A stretch of DNA of 64,000 bases from the NCBI RefSeq assembly GCF_020089865.1, contig NZ_JAIRBM010000002.1, positions 248,001 through 312,000 of the forward strand, given 5' to 3'. Below are positions 25,180 through 33,468 of this stretch, piece by piece. Every line of letters starts with the position of its first letter. The first letter of the stretch is position 1. The stretch comes from Microvirga puerhi. Lineage in GTDB: Bacteria; Pseudomonadota; Alphaproteobacteria; Rhizobiales; Beijerinckiaceae. The notes below the pieces were generated by a model. That model did not search any database and was not told where the DNA came from. It was given only the letters and a program-made list of their open reading frames with translations. The position numbers and the translations under genes are program-made.

Positions 25180-25504
25180 GGATCGCTGGCGGATGCGATC
25201 TCTTTGGAATGCCCTAGAAGCGGATAGGACAGGCGAAGCGCAGCTTATTTTCCGAATGTGACATCGCAGACAGCCCGGTACGGCCGTGCTCGCAAAGGAT
25301 AAAGGCTGCCGTCGAGGAACGCAGCCATGATATGGTTGTTTACCGCAACGTGTGTCCAGAGAAGGAGGATCGGTCAGGCCGTCGCCCGTCTTTGAGGCGG
25401 AAAACCAGGGTCGGTTCGCCTTATGCGAATGCCCGGCCGCACGATCTCGGAGCGCAGCCATAAGTCTTGATTTGCAAACGCTAGGCGCATGGGAGGAAGC
25501 TTCG
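25180..25504. other. Intergenic region before the DUF937 gene
   Basis: About 325 bases with no supported gene. A weak general-stress-type promoter candidate (GGAAC at 25316-25320, then 16 bases, then TGTT at 25337-25340) lies about 165 bases upstream of the DUF937 gene. Frames starting near 25352 merge with the downstream gene but have no start signals of their own. Confidence 0.45.
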
Positions 25505-26656
25505 ATGGCTATCAACCTTGTATCCCTTATCGCTCAATTCCTGACACCAGATGTTATCGCCAAGATCGCCTCGGCACTTGGCGCCGACAGGTCGCAGATA
25601 GGAAGGGCGGTTACTGCCGCCGTACCAGGTCTACTGGCAAGTTTGGCTGGGACCGCATCGACGCCGGAGGGTTCGCGCAAGCTGTTCGACGCGGTCTCTC
25701 AGCAATCTCCAGGCATCCTCGATAATCTTGGCGGAATGATCGGAGGGCCAAGGCAGGAGAACCTTGCCGACAATGGAACTAATGTATTGTCGTCGCTGTT
25801 GGGCGGCTCCTCGACCTCAGCCCTTGGGAACGCAGTCACCAAGTACGCGGGCCTGGGCAGCGGAATGGGCTCGTCGCTCCTGGGGCTGCTGACGCCTGTC
25901 GTTATGGCCGCGTTGAACAAACAAAGCACGGCGTCCGGCCTCGATGCGTCCGGCCTTTCTCAACTGCTCACCTCTCAAAAGTCCGAAATCATGAAGGCGT
26001 TGCCACCTGGCTTCTCCGACCTGTTGAGTGGCACGGGACTTCTCAGTGGCCTCGGTGCCACTGCGACAGGGGCCGCACAGACCGCGAGGGAAGCGATCCG
26101 GCCGGCGGCTTCTAGTGCCGAGCGCGTCGTCCGGCAATCTTCCTCTCCCAATTGGGCCTGGGCCTGGGCCATTCCTGTCATTGTCTTGCTCGGATTGGGA
26201 TGGTGGTACTTCGGCCGCACTCCGCCGAGTGTGAATCAACAGGCCGGGACGACCACGACCCAGACCGCAAAGAACGCGCCGGATCAACTCACGACAGGTG
26301 CTGTGCAATCCGCGCAGAATCTCACTGTCGGGTCGGTCGATCTTGGGTCGACGGTTCAGAGCACGGTCACCAACCTGCAGCAGACTCTGCAGGGGGTGAC
26401 GAATGTGGATACCGCCAAGGCAGCGCTGCCGAAACTCACGGACGCTGCGACCCAGCTCGACAAGGTCGATAACCTGGTCGGCCAACTCCCGGCCGGCGGC
26501 AAGACGGCACTTGCATCGCTCGTGACGAGCGCGCGCCCCCCGCTCGAAGAGACCTTCGGCAGGGTTCTTGCGATCCCGGGAGTGGCTGATATCGCCAAGC
26601 CCACGATCGACACGATTAGAGGAAAGCTTGACGTGTTGACCAAGACGGCAGGTTGA
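25505..26656 (+). CDS. DUF937 family protein with one transmembrane helix
   Basis: A 383-residue protein whose N-terminal half (about 1-190) is a DUF937 helical domain: SLIAQFLTPDVIAKIASALG, then VPGLLASLAG and the glycine-rich GMGSSLLGLLTPVVMAAL. A single hydrophobic helix (WAWAWAIPVIVLLGLGWWYFG region, about 217-238) is followed by a Thr/Gln-rich linker and a helical C-terminal domain (LTDAATQLDKVDNLVGQLP) outside the membrane. The function of DUF937 proteins is not settled. GGGAGGAAG precedes ATG 25505. A strong hairpin follows the stop codon. Confidence 0.8.
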   Translation: MAINLVSLIAQFLTPDVIAKIASALGADRSQIGRAVTAAVPGLLASLAGTASTPEGSRKLFDAVSQQSPGILDNLGGMIGGPRQENLADNGTNVLSSLLGGSSTSALGNAVTKYAGLGSGMGSSLLGLLTPVVMAALNKQSTASGLDASGLSQLLTSQKSEIMKALPPGFSDLLSGTGLLSGLGATATGAAQTAREAIRPAASSAERVVRQSSSPNWAWAWAIPVIVLLGLGWWYFGRTPPSVNQQAGTTTTQTAKNAPDQLTTGAVQSAQNLTVGSVDLGSTVQSTVTNLQQTLQGVTNVDTAKAALPKLTDAATQLDKVDNLVGQLPAGGKTALASLVTSARPPLEETFGRVLAIPGVADIAKPTIDTIRGKLDVLTKTAG

Positions 26657-26663
26657 CGGGAGC

Positions 26664-26691
26664 AGCCCCGGTCCTCAAGGGCCGGGGCTTT
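26664..26691 (+). terminator. Rho-independent terminator after the DUF937 gene
   Basis: AGCCCCGGTCC and GGGCCGGGGCT pair as an 11-base stem (one G-T wobble) with loop TCAA, followed by TTTC. It starts seven bases after the stop codon. Confidence 0.75.
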
Positions 26692-26791
26692 CTAGAAGCC
26701 CTTATACAATTTCTTCGTTAAGGCCTCTTTGATCGGCGCCGTAAGGCAGCCCAAGCGGCATGATTTTAATCCGACTGTTCTCGCGTCGAGT

Positions 26792-26817
26792 GGAACCGCC
26801 GGAGCCGCCCGTGCGTC
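26792..26817 (+). promoter_or_regulatory. Candidate EcfG-type general stress promoter for the LysM gene
   Basis: GGAAC (26792-26796), 17 bases, then CGTC (26814-26817) resembles the alphaproteobacterial EcfG promoter GGAAC-N16/17-CGTT with one mismatch. It lies 55 bases upstream of the BON-LysM gene, whose relatives are stress-induced. Confidence 0.35.
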
Positions 26818-26871
26818 TTTGTCTCAGCTTGGCCGGATCGCGGGCCGGAATGTGCAAGAGGAGAGGGCACC

Positions 26872-27318
26872 ATGGGTTTATTCAAGTTCATCAAGGAAGC
26901 AGGTGCCAAGTTGTTCGGCGGAAGCGCTCAAGCGGCGACGCCGGACGCTCTCAAGGAAGAGGTGAAAGGGCATGGATTCGATGCCGATAAGCTCGGCATC
27001 GACGTCCAGGGAGACAAGGTGAAGGTCTCGGGCCAGGCGGTCAGCCAGGAGGAGGCGGAGAAGATCATTCTGTCGCTCGGCAACACCTATGGCGTTGCCG
27101 AAGTCGATACCTCGGACCTGCAGGTGCAGCAGCCGGCGAAGGCGTCGGTCATGTACACGGTCCAGAAAGGCGACACCCTCTGGGCCATTGCCGAAAAGCA
27201 CTACGGCAAGGGGAAAGGGGCCAAATACACCGAGATTGTGAAGGCTAACTCGCCGCCCGTGAAAAACCCCGACATGATTCAGCCCGGCTGGGTTTTGCGT
27301 ATTCCCGATCTTGCCTGA
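26872..27318 (+). CDS. kbp: BON and LysM domain protein (Kbp/YgaU-like)
   Basis: A 148-residue cytoplasmic protein like E. coli Kbp (YgaU), a potassium-binding stress protein. The N-terminal part MGLFKFIKEAGAKLFG is typical; a BON domain follows (about 30-85, GDKVKVSGQAVSQEEAEKII), then a LysM domain (about 95-146, YTVQKGDTLWAIAEKHYG and MIQPGWVLRIP). No signal peptide is present, so the LysM domain is not obviously used for the cell wall. A GAGAGG motif precedes ATG 26872. A candidate EcfG promoter lies upstream. Confidence 0.88.
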   Translation: MGLFKFIKEAGAKLFGGSAQAATPDALKEEVKGHGFDADKLGIDVQGDKVKVSGQAVSQEEAEKIILSLGNTYGVAEVDTSDLQVQQPAKASVMYTVQKGDTLWAIAEKHYGKGKGAKYTEIVKANSPPVKNPDMIQPGWVLRIPDLA

Positions 27319-27383
27319 TCGCGCCAATTGCCTGCCTCCGCGGGATGCCGATATGATCCGGCAGCAACACGGAGGCACTTTGC

Positions 27384-27701
27384 ATGAACGGCCCGATACC
27401 CGTCGTCGATCTCGACCGGGAAGACATCAAGAAGGGATTGAAGGACGGCTCGATCCTGCTCGTGGACGTGCGGGAGCCCCAGGAGTTCGCCGCCGGCCAT
27501 ATCCCGGGCGCGGTGTCGCATCCTCTTTCGACCTTCGACGCGGAGGCCTTGCCGACGGACCAGCGAATCGTCTTCTCCTGCGCTGCCGGCGTCCGTTCCC
27601 TGCGGGCAATCGAGTTCGCCCAGGCTGCGGGGCGGGATCTTCGGGAGCACTACAAGGGTGGTTTCAAGGACTGGATCACGGCCGGGGAACCGGTCGAGTA
27701 G
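27384..27701 (+). CDS. Rhodanese-like sulfurtransferase domain protein
   Basis: A 105-residue single rhodanese domain, about the GlpE size. It has LLVDVREPQEFAAGHIPGA near 25-43 and the active-site loop CAAGVRS with Cys66. Such proteins carry persulfide sulfur from thiosulfate or similar donors to an acceptor such as cyanide or thiols. No signal peptide, so cytoplasmic. It lies 66 bases after the LysM gene and 140 before the cytochrome c' type gene on the same strand; a functional link is not evident. Confidence 0.88.
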   Translation: MNGPIPVVDLDREDIKKGLKDGSILLVDVREPQEFAAGHIPGAVSHPLSTFDAEALPTDQRIVFSCAAGVRSLRAIEFAQAAGRDLREHYKGGFKDWITAGEPVE

Positions 27702-27841
27702 GCGGTTCTCGCTTCTCTCATTCCCTCACAGAGTTGTGTTGCTACAGCCGGTTGCCGATGCAGCGCGAAACGTGCGCTAATGCCGCAGGGCCGGTCAAGG
27801 AATCACAAGACCCGGCCATGGGTTCTAGAGGGGAAATCCAT

Positions 27842-28276
27842 ATGAAGCGTAGTGTTTTCGTCGCCGGAATCCTGGCGCTTGGGGTAACGGCGGCGATCGC
27901 CCAGGCCGACGTCATCGCTCAGCGTCAGAAGCTGATGAAGGACAATGGCGATCATTCGCGCGTGATCGGCGCCATGTTGAAGGATCAGGCGCCGTTCGAT
28001 CTCGCTCAGGTCCAGACTGCGCTCAAGGCGTTCTCCCACAGTGCGAAGGAAATGCCGCAGCTCTTCCCGGCCAACTCCAAGGACGGCAAGACCAAGGCCC
28101 AGCCGGCAGTTTGGGAGAAGAAGAGCGATTTCGATGCGCACTTTGCCCAGTTCGGCAAGGACGCGGAGGCCGCTCTCGCCTCGATCAAGGATAGTGCCAG
28201 CTTCAAGGCCGAGATGCCGAAGGTTCTTCAGAACTGCGGCACCTGCCACAAGACCTTCCGTCAGCCGGTCGGCTAG
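27842..28276 (+). CDS. Class II cytochrome c (cytochrome c'-like)
   Basis: A 144-residue periplasmic protein with a signal peptide (first 22 residues, cleavage after AQA) and one haem-binding motif near the C-terminus, CGTCHKTFR (132-136 for CXXCH), the hallmark of class II cytochromes c with a four-helix bundle. The family binds nitric oxide or transfers electrons. The axial sixth-ligand position cannot be judged with confidence here; both cytochrome c' and c556 types fit. It is followed by a hairpin and then a dihaem cytochrome gene on the same strand. Confidence 0.88.
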   Translation: MKRSVFVAGILALGVTAAIAQADVIAQRQKLMKDNGDHSRVIGAMLKDQAPFDLAQVQTALKAFSHSAKEMPQLFPANSKDGKTKAQPAVWEKKSDFDAHFAQFGKDAEAALASIKDSASFKAEMPKVLQNCGTCHKTFRQPVG

Positions 28277-28349
28277 GGCCACCGAGCCATTGGCAGTCGG
28301 AACGGTGCGCAGGAAGATGTGGCCGTTCCTTCCATTCCAACAGATCAGA

Positions 28350-28374
28350 CCGGGCGGATGCGATCTCCGCCCGG
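28350..28374 (+). terminator. Hairpin between the two cytochrome genes
   Basis: CCGGGCGGA and TCCGCCCGG are perfect 9-base arms around a 7-base loop, followed by CTCTTT. It could end or attenuate the class II cytochrome transcript before the dihaem cytochrome gene, whose ATG is 22 bases downstream. Confidence 0.6.
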
Positions 28375-28395
28375 CTCTTTCGGAAGGTCGAGTGA

Positions 28396-29337
28396 ATGCG
28401 CAAAGCTGTCGCCGTACTGGTCGGGCTTGTGGTGCTTGGGATCATCGCATTCATGGCCTTCACGTCGCCGACGGCCTGGGAGGTGGCGCATGGCGAGCCG
28501 GGCACCGGTTCGGAGGCGGCAGCTCTTCGCCGGCCCGACCCGGAAAAGGGCCGCATCGTCTTCCTGGCCGGAGGGTGTTCGTCATGCCATGCGACTCCGG
28601 GACAGGACGACAAGATGCGGCTGGGGGGCGGCCTCGCCCTCAAGTCGCCATTCGGCACATTCCACGTTCCCAATCTTTCCCCGCATAAGCAGGACGGGAT
28701 CGGCAATTGGAGCCAAGCGGATTTCATCCGCGCCATGCGGGAGGGTGTCTCGCCGGAGGGGGAGCACCTGTATCCGGCCTTTCCCTACACCTCCTATCAG
28801 CGCATGACGGTCACCGATCTCAAGGACCTCTTCGCGTTTCTCCAGGCCTTGCCGCCCGTCGAAGGACGGGCGCCGCCCCATGACTTGTCATTTCCATTCA
28901 ACATTCGGCGTGGTGTCGGTCTGTGGAAGCTCGCCTTTCTCGATGGGCACGTCTTCATGTCCGATCCGGATCGCTCCTCGGAGTGGAACCGCGGAGCCTA
29001 TTTAGTCGAAGGGCCAGGGCATTGCGCCGAGTGTCATAGCGAGCGCAATGCCATGGGCGCGATCATGGCCGATCGCCGGTTCGCGGGAGGGCCGGATCCC
29101 GAAGGAAAGGGCGTCGTTCCCAATATCACCCCGAGCCCGAGCGGGATCGGCGGATGGTCGCCGGAGGAAGTGGTGACGTTGCTCACTACCGGAGAAACGC
29201 CGACATTCGATACGGTCAGCGGGCCGATGGCGCTGGTCGTTCACAACACGGCGCAGCTGCCGGAAGCAGACCGCAAGGCGATCGCGGAATATATCCTCTC
29301 GTTGCCGCCGAAGGTCGGCTACAAGAAGCCTCAGTAG
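28396..29337 (+). CDS. Dihaem cytochrome c, membrane-anchored
   Basis: A 313-residue protein with an uncleaved or cleaved N-terminal helix (VAVLVGLVVLGIIAFMAF) and two class I cytochrome c domains. The first haem motif is CSSCH (61-65), the second CAECH (about 210). The likely axial Met residues are in loops before PAFPYTSYQRM (about 138) and GPMALVVH (about 277). The double-domain form resembles gluconate/alcohol dehydrogenase cytochrome subunits and related electron carriers, but no dehydrogenase is nearby, so the electron donor is unknown. GGAAGG precedes ATG 28396. Confidence 0.87.
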   Translation: MRKAVAVLVGLVVLGIIAFMAFTSPTAWEVAHGEPGTGSEAAALRRPDPEKGRIVFLAGGCSSCHATPGQDDKMRLGGGLALKSPFGTFHVPNLSPHKQDGIGNWSQADFIRAMREGVSPEGEHLYPAFPYTSYQRMTVTDLKDLFAFLQALPPVEGRAPPHDLSFPFNIRRGVGLWKLAFLDGHVFMSDPDRSSEWNRGAYLVEGPGHCAECHSERNAMGAIMADRRFAGGPDPEGKGVVPNITPSPSGIGGWSPEEVVTLLTTGETPTFDTVSGPMALVVHNTAQLPEADRKAIAEYILSLPPKVGYKKPQ

Positions 29338-29356
29338 CGAGCCAGCCCGGTCCCGA

Positions 29357-29974
29357 TTAATCCATCACGGCAGCTTTGAGGATGCACACCATGGTCGCGT
29401 GGCCCGGAGTGTCGCCCACCGCCCGCACCGTATGACGACGGTCGCACCGGTAGCGCAGGGTTTCGCCGGCCTTGGCGCGCTGGATGACATCGCCGACCTC
29501 GACCTCGAATTCCCCATCCAGCACTGAGAGACATTCGATGGATCCGCGCTGGTGGCCGTCCGAGTCGAGGACGCCACCAGGCTCCGCCTGGACATCGTAC
29601 CACTGCAGCCATTCGATGGTCTTGAGCCAGCCGATGATCGCGAGGCGGACCTTGCCGTCTTCGGACAGGAGAATGGGCGTGTCGGCTCGGGTCGACTTCT
29701 CGATGAACGGCTCTTCGTCGCTGGTCGCGAGGACCCGCTCGATGGATACGTCGAGGGCCTGGCTCAGGCGCCAGATCGTTGCCAGGGTGGGATTCGTCTC
29801 ATTGCGCTCGATCTGGCTGATGATCGATTTCGCCACTCCGGATTGCTCGGCGAGCTCGGACAGGGACAGATTATACGCCTTGCGCAGGCGCTGAATCGTC
29901 TTGCCCAAATGGCCGGAAATGACCTGCGCGCCGGTCTCCAGTTCCCGGTGACGCTCCTTGCCTTCCACGCCCAT
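29357..29974 (-). CDS. XRE-family regulator with C-terminal cupin domain
   Basis: A 205-residue transcription factor. An N-terminal HTH_3 domain (about 22-76: LRKAYNLSLSELAEQSGVAKS and ISQIERNETNPTLATIWRLSQAL) is followed by a cupin sensor domain (about 130-200: CLSVLDGEFEVEVGD, GETLRYRCDRRHTVR). The cupin probably binds a small ligand that alters DNA binding. ATG 29974 has GGAGG eight bases upstream; the open frame extends to 30544 only because it overlaps the EamA gene. The EamA transporter gene upstream on the same strand is the most likely regulated partner. Confidence 0.88.
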   Translation of the reverse strand: MGVEGKERHRELETGAQVISGHLGKTIQRLRKAYNLSLSELAEQSGVAKSIISQIERNETNPTLATIWRLSQALDVSIERVLATSDEEPFIEKSTRADTPILLSEDGKVRLAIIGWLKTIEWLQWYDVQAEPGGVLDSDGHQRGSIECLSVLDGEFEVEVGDVIQRAKAGETLRYRCDRRHTVRAVGDTPGHATMVCILKAAVMD

Positions 29975-30111
29975 TTGCCTCGCCTCCAGTTCTGAAAGAT
30001 CGAACGTTCGTTCCTCAAAACGGTTGTGGGATACCACGGCGAATGGGTCAAGCACCGAGGCGGCGGAAGGCTGTTTTTCGCCGAGATCCGAGTATTGTTG
30101 GGACGGAATGT

Positions 30112-31044
30112 CTATCCGCCCGGCCGCTGGGCTGCGGTTTCGAGCGCCTTCGTCCGTTCGAGGCCAAGCTGACGCTCCCGCCAGATGATGAAAAGCCCGG
30201 TGCCCGCAACGATGACGCCGCCGGTCATAACGGCTGCGGAAGGAAGGTCGCCGAACAGGAACCAGCCGAGCAGAAGCGCCCAGATCATCGTCGTGTATTC
30301 GAACGGCGCCAGGATCGACGTATCCGCGTAGCGGTAACTCTCCGTGATGAGGATTTGCCCGATGCCGCCGAGAATACCGACCAGGACGAAGAGCAATACG
30401 TCGGAGAGGGACGGGATCGTCCATCCGAACGGGATCGTCAGGAGGGACAGCCCAGATGCGAGGATGAAGAAATAGAATACGATCGCTCCGGTGCGCTCCG
30501 TCAGCGTCAGGCGACGGACCTGGATCGTCGCACCTGCCGAGCAAAAGGCGCCGAGAAGGGAGAAGAAGGCCCCGATGCTCGCTCCCACGCTCAGTTCCCG
30601 CGAGAAGGGGCTCAGCTTCAGGTAAGGAGAAAGCATGATGAGGACGCCGATGAAGCCGATTCCGACGGCTGTCCAGCGATAGGCCCGGACTTTCTCCTTG
30701 AGTAGGATGGCGGCCAGGATCACGACCATGAGCGGCGAGGCATACCCGATGGCAATCGTGTCGTGCAGGGGCAAATAGGCCAGCGCGGCAAAACCCAGAT
30801 ACATGCCCGACGTACCGATCAGACCGCGGAGGAAATGCCCGGGGACGTTGTCGGTCCGGATGGCGTTGATGAGGTCGCCTTGCCAGGCGAGCCAGACCAG
30901 CAGCGGGATCAGCGCAAAGAAGGTGCGGAAGAAGACCAATTCCCCGACCGGGTAATCGGCTGCAAGTGTCTTCACTCCGGCGGACATGAGGGTGAAAACG
31001 AGAGCGGAGAGGACTTTGAGGGAAATCCCCAGAAGAGGTTTCAC
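30112..31044 (-). CDS. DMT-superfamily (EamA) transporter
   Basis: A 310-residue inner-membrane protein with ten helices in two EamA repeats. Repeat one starts KVLSALVFTLMSAGVKTLAADYPVGELVFFR; repeat two has YRYADTSILAPFEYTTMIWALLLGWFLFGD near 240-268 in segments. Proteins with this arrangement include amino acid and metabolite exporters and S-adenosylmethionine carriers. The start is GTG 31044 with a weak ribosome-binding site. The XRE-cupin regulator follows on the same strand 137 bases downstream; such regulators often control the adjacent EamA exporter. Confidence 0.83.
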   Translation of the reverse strand: MKPLLGISLKVLSALVFTLMSAGVKTLAADYPVGELVFFRTFFALIPLLVWLAWQGDLINAIRTDNVPGHFLRGLIGTSGMYLGFAALAYLPLHDTIAIGYASPLMVVILAAILLKEKVRAYRWTAVGIGFIGVLIMLSPYLKLSPFSRELSVGASIGAFFSLLGAFCSAGATIQVRRLTLTERTGAIVFYFFILASGLSLLTIPFGWTIPSLSDVLLFVLVGILGGIGQILITESYRYADTSILAPFEYTTMIWALLLGWFLFGDLPSAAVMTGGVIVAGTGLFIIWRERQLGLERTKALETAAQRPGG

Positions 31045-31251
31045 GGCAAGAGACGTTTCACGGGTTTGAGTCGCTGCGACAGAGTGTCAACCAACCATGG
31101 GCTGACCGTCGCGTGAACCCCTTTTCTGCGGAAAGTCCCTGCGTCGTGCGCATGGTTCTCTCGCCGTCTGTCACATTTTTGCAAGCTGTGCGTCACAGAG
31201 GTGAGACGCGAATCCGGTCATCTGCAATGCGTCCTTAGGAAAGGGTGCAGT

Positions 31252-32061
31252 ATGGCTCAGGATCTCGGTCTCATCCGCGTTCGGACGCTGTTCTTGTCCG
31301 ACCTCCATCTCGGCACCAAAGGGTGTCAGGCCGAGCAATTGCTTAGCTTCCTGAAGATGTACGATGCCGACACGATCTATCTGGTCGGCGATATCGTCGA
31401 CGGCTGGCGCCTGAAATCGGGCTGGTACTGGCCACAAGCCCATAACGACGTGGTGCAGAAGCTTCTGCGCAAGGTGCGAAAAGGAACGCGCCTCATCTAC
31501 ATTCCCGGCAATCACGATGAGTTCCTGCGCGACTATCTCGGGGTCCATCTGGGAGGTATCGAACTCGCGGATTCCGCGCTGCACGAGACAGCCAATGGCA
31601 AGCGCTATCTCGTGATCCACGGAGACCAGTTCGATCTTGTGGTGCGCCACGCCCGCTGGCTCGCTCTTCTCGGCGACGGCGCTTACACGGTCGCGCTGAT
31701 GGTCAACACCTATCTCAACGTCGTGCGGCGGAAGCTCGGCCTGACCTACTGGTCGCTCTCCTCCTGGGCGAAGCTGAAGGTGAAGAATGCGGTGAACTAC
31801 ATCAGCCGCTTCGAAGAACTCCTGGCGGCCGAGGCCAAGCGGCAGGAGGCGGACGGCATCATCTGCGGTCACATCCACCACGCCGCGATGCATGATCTCG
31901 ATGGCGTGCGCTATGTGAATACGGGCGATTGGGTCGAATCGTGCACCGCGATCGTCGAGCATTATGACGGAAGTCTGCAGATGATCCGCTGGGCAGAGCT
32001 TCTGCGCCAGGATCTGGAGCTGCCGGTGGCGACGGAATCCCTCAGAATCAAGGCTGCCTGA
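31252..32061 (+). CDS. UDP-2,3-diacylglucosamine diphosphatase-like metallophosphoesterase (LpxH-type)
   Basis: A 269-residue calcineurin-like phosphoesterase. Metal-site motifs are LFLSDLHLG (Asp-x-His), VGDIVDGW (Gly-Asp), IPGNHDEFLRD (Gly-Asn-His-Asp), VIHGDQFD and CGHIHHAA (Gly-His-x-His). This is the LpxH-like group often annotated as a lipid A enzyme, but alphaproteobacteria usually use LpxI for that step, so its substrate could be another nucleotide-linked or lipid phosphate. ATG 31252 lies nine bases after AGGAAAGG. The stop codon overlaps the ATG of the next gene, a glycosyltransferase, so the two probably act together. Confidence 0.85.
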   Translation: MAQDLGLIRVRTLFLSDLHLGTKGCQAEQLLSFLKMYDADTIYLVGDIVDGWRLKSGWYWPQAHNDVVQKLLRKVRKGTRLIYIPGNHDEFLRDYLGVHLGGIELADSALHETANGKRYLVIHGDQFDLVVRHARWLALLGDGAYTVALMVNTYLNVVRRKLGLTYWSLSSWAKLKVKNAVNYISRFEELLAAEAKRQEADGIICGHIHHAAMHDLDGVRYVNTGDWVESCTAIVEHYDGSLQMIRWAELLRQDLELPVATESLRIKAA

Positions 32062-33077
32062 TGCGTCTCCTCATCGCGACCGATGCCTGGAAGCCCCAAA
32101 TCAACGGAGTTGTACGTTCCCTCGAACACATGACGGATGAAGCGCCCGCCTACGGGGTCGAGGTCACGTTCCTGACGCCGGAGCGCTTCCGCTCCTTTCC
32201 GATGCCGACCTATCCGGAGATTCGCCTGTCGATTGCCTGGCGACGCCAGGTCGCGGCCTTCGTGGAGCAGGCGAAGCCGAGCCATGTGCATATCGCCACC
32301 GAGGGGCCGATCGGACTGGCCGTAAGAAGCTTCTGCCTGCGCGAGGGAAGGGCTTTCACGACGAGTTATCACACGCGCTTTCCGGAATATGTATCGGCGC
32401 GGTTCCCCGTCCCCCAGACCCTGATCTACGGGGCGCTGCGCCGGTTTCATAATCGCGGCCGCGCCGTCATGGTCAGCACTCCATCCTTGGAAGAGGAGCT
32501 GCAGGGCCAGGGTTTTCGCAACATCCGCCGCTGGACGCGCGGCGTCGACACGCAGCTCTTCCGCCCGCGAAGCGAGCGCATCCTCGATGCCAAGGCGCCG
32601 ATCTTCCTGTTCGTCGGGCGGGTGGCGGTCGAGAAGAATCTTGACGCTTTCCTGTCCCTCGAACTGCCGGGCACCAAGGTCGTCGTGGGAGATGGGCCCT
32701 CCCGTTCCGAGCTCCAGCGCTCCTATCCGGATGCGCGATTTCTCGGTTCTCTCACCGGCAAGGCACTGGCCCGGGTCTATGCCTCGGCCGACGTCTTCGT
32801 CTTTCCGAGCCTGACCGATACCTTCGGGATCGTGCTCCTGGAGGCGCTGGCCTCCGGACTTCCCATCGCGGCCTATCCGGTGACGGGACCGCGCGATGTG
32901 GTCGGCGCGTCCGGGTGCGGAGCCTTGAGCTGGGATTTGCGCGAGGCGGCTCTTGCATCCCTGGATATTCCGCGTGATCGCTGTCGGGCCTATGGCGAGA
33001 CCTTTACGTGGCGGGAAAGCGCGCGCCAGTTCTTCGCGAATATCGAAGCGGCTTGCGAGGACATCGCGGTCGCATAG
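32061..33077 (+). CDS. Glycosyltransferase of the GT4 family
   Basis: A 338-residue GT-B glycosyltransferase. The N-terminal domain begins RLLIATDAWKPQINGVVRSL with the Asn-Gly-Val acceptor loop; the C-terminal domain contains FLFVGRVAVEKNLDAFL, DADVFVFPSLTDTFGIVLLEALASGLP (with E-x7-E), the nucleotide-sugar site of GT4 enzymes. Related rhizobial enzymes glycosylate diacylglycerol to make glucosyl- or glucuronosyl-lipids, as reported for an Agrobacterium enzyme; that is a plausible role here. It overlaps the LpxH-like gene by one base (TGATG). Confidence 0.82.
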   Translation: MRLLIATDAWKPQINGVVRSLEHMTDEAPAYGVEVTFLTPERFRSFPMPTYPEIRLSIAWRRQVAAFVEQAKPSHVHIATEGPIGLAVRSFCLREGRAFTTSYHTRFPEYVSARFPVPQTLIYGALRRFHNRGRAVMVSTPSLEEELQGQGFRNIRRWTRGVDTQLFRPRSERILDAKAPIFLFVGRVAVEKNLDAFLSLELPGTKVVVGDGPSRSELQRSYPDARFLGSLTGKALARVYASADVFVFPSLTDTFGIVLLEALASGLPIAAYPVTGPRDVVGASGCGALSWDLREAALASLDIPRDRCRAYGETFTWRESARQFFANIEAACEDIAVA

Positions 33078-33098
33078 CCGCGCCGGCCTGAGCGCTCC

Positions 33099-33422
33099 TT
33101 ACCCTTCGAGATCGGTCTTCAGGCGATCGAGCATCTCGATGGCTCTTTCTGCATAAGGGCCGATCCAGCGGTCGTGGATGTGCTTGATGGGGAGCGGGTT
33201 GAGATGGTTCCAGCGCTCCCGGCCCTGGCGGCGGACGATGATCAGGTCGGCGGCTTCCAGAACTTTCAGGTGCTGCATCACCGTACAGCGGTCGAGGGGT
33301 CTGAAGCGCTCGCACAGGGTGCCCGTCGTCTGGGGATGATCTTTCAAGGCATCAAGAATGGCGCGCCGGGTCGCAGCGGACAACGCCTTGAAAACCTTGC
33401 CGTTTTCATCATCGATTGACAT
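33099..33422 (-). CDS. ArsR-family transcriptional regulator
   Basis: A 107-residue winged-helix repressor. The HTH lies near residues 30-62 (TTGTLCERFRPLDRCTVMQHLKVLEAADLIIVRR) in short pieces: TVMQHLKVLEAADLI is the recognition helix region. The ELCVC metal site of ArsR/SmtB is absent, so it is probably not a metal sensor. It belongs to the group paired with an AHSA1/SRPBCC gene. The ATG at 33422 lies inside the operator palindrome shared with the divergent gene, suggesting strong self-repression. No clear ribosome-binding site precedes it, so it may be leaderless. Confidence 0.87.
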   Translation of the reverse strand: MSIDDENGKVFKALSAATRRAILDALKDHPQTTGTLCERFRPLDRCTVMQHLKVLEAADLIIVRRQGRERWNHLNPLPIKHIHDRWIGPYAERAIEMLDRLKTDLEG

Positions 33423-33440
33423 GTTATGTTTTTATAACAT
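33421..33440. promoter_or_regulatory. Operator palindrome between divergent arsR and AHSA1 genes
   Basis: ATGTTAT-GTTTTT-ATAACAT: perfect 7-base arms around a 6-base spacer. It overlaps the arsR start codon and lies 29 bases before the AHSA1 ATG. The A/T content is far above the surroundings. The natural reading is the ArsR repressor binding site. Confidence 0.75.
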
Positions 33441-33468
33441 GATGGAGTTGAAAACAAGGAGGACGATC

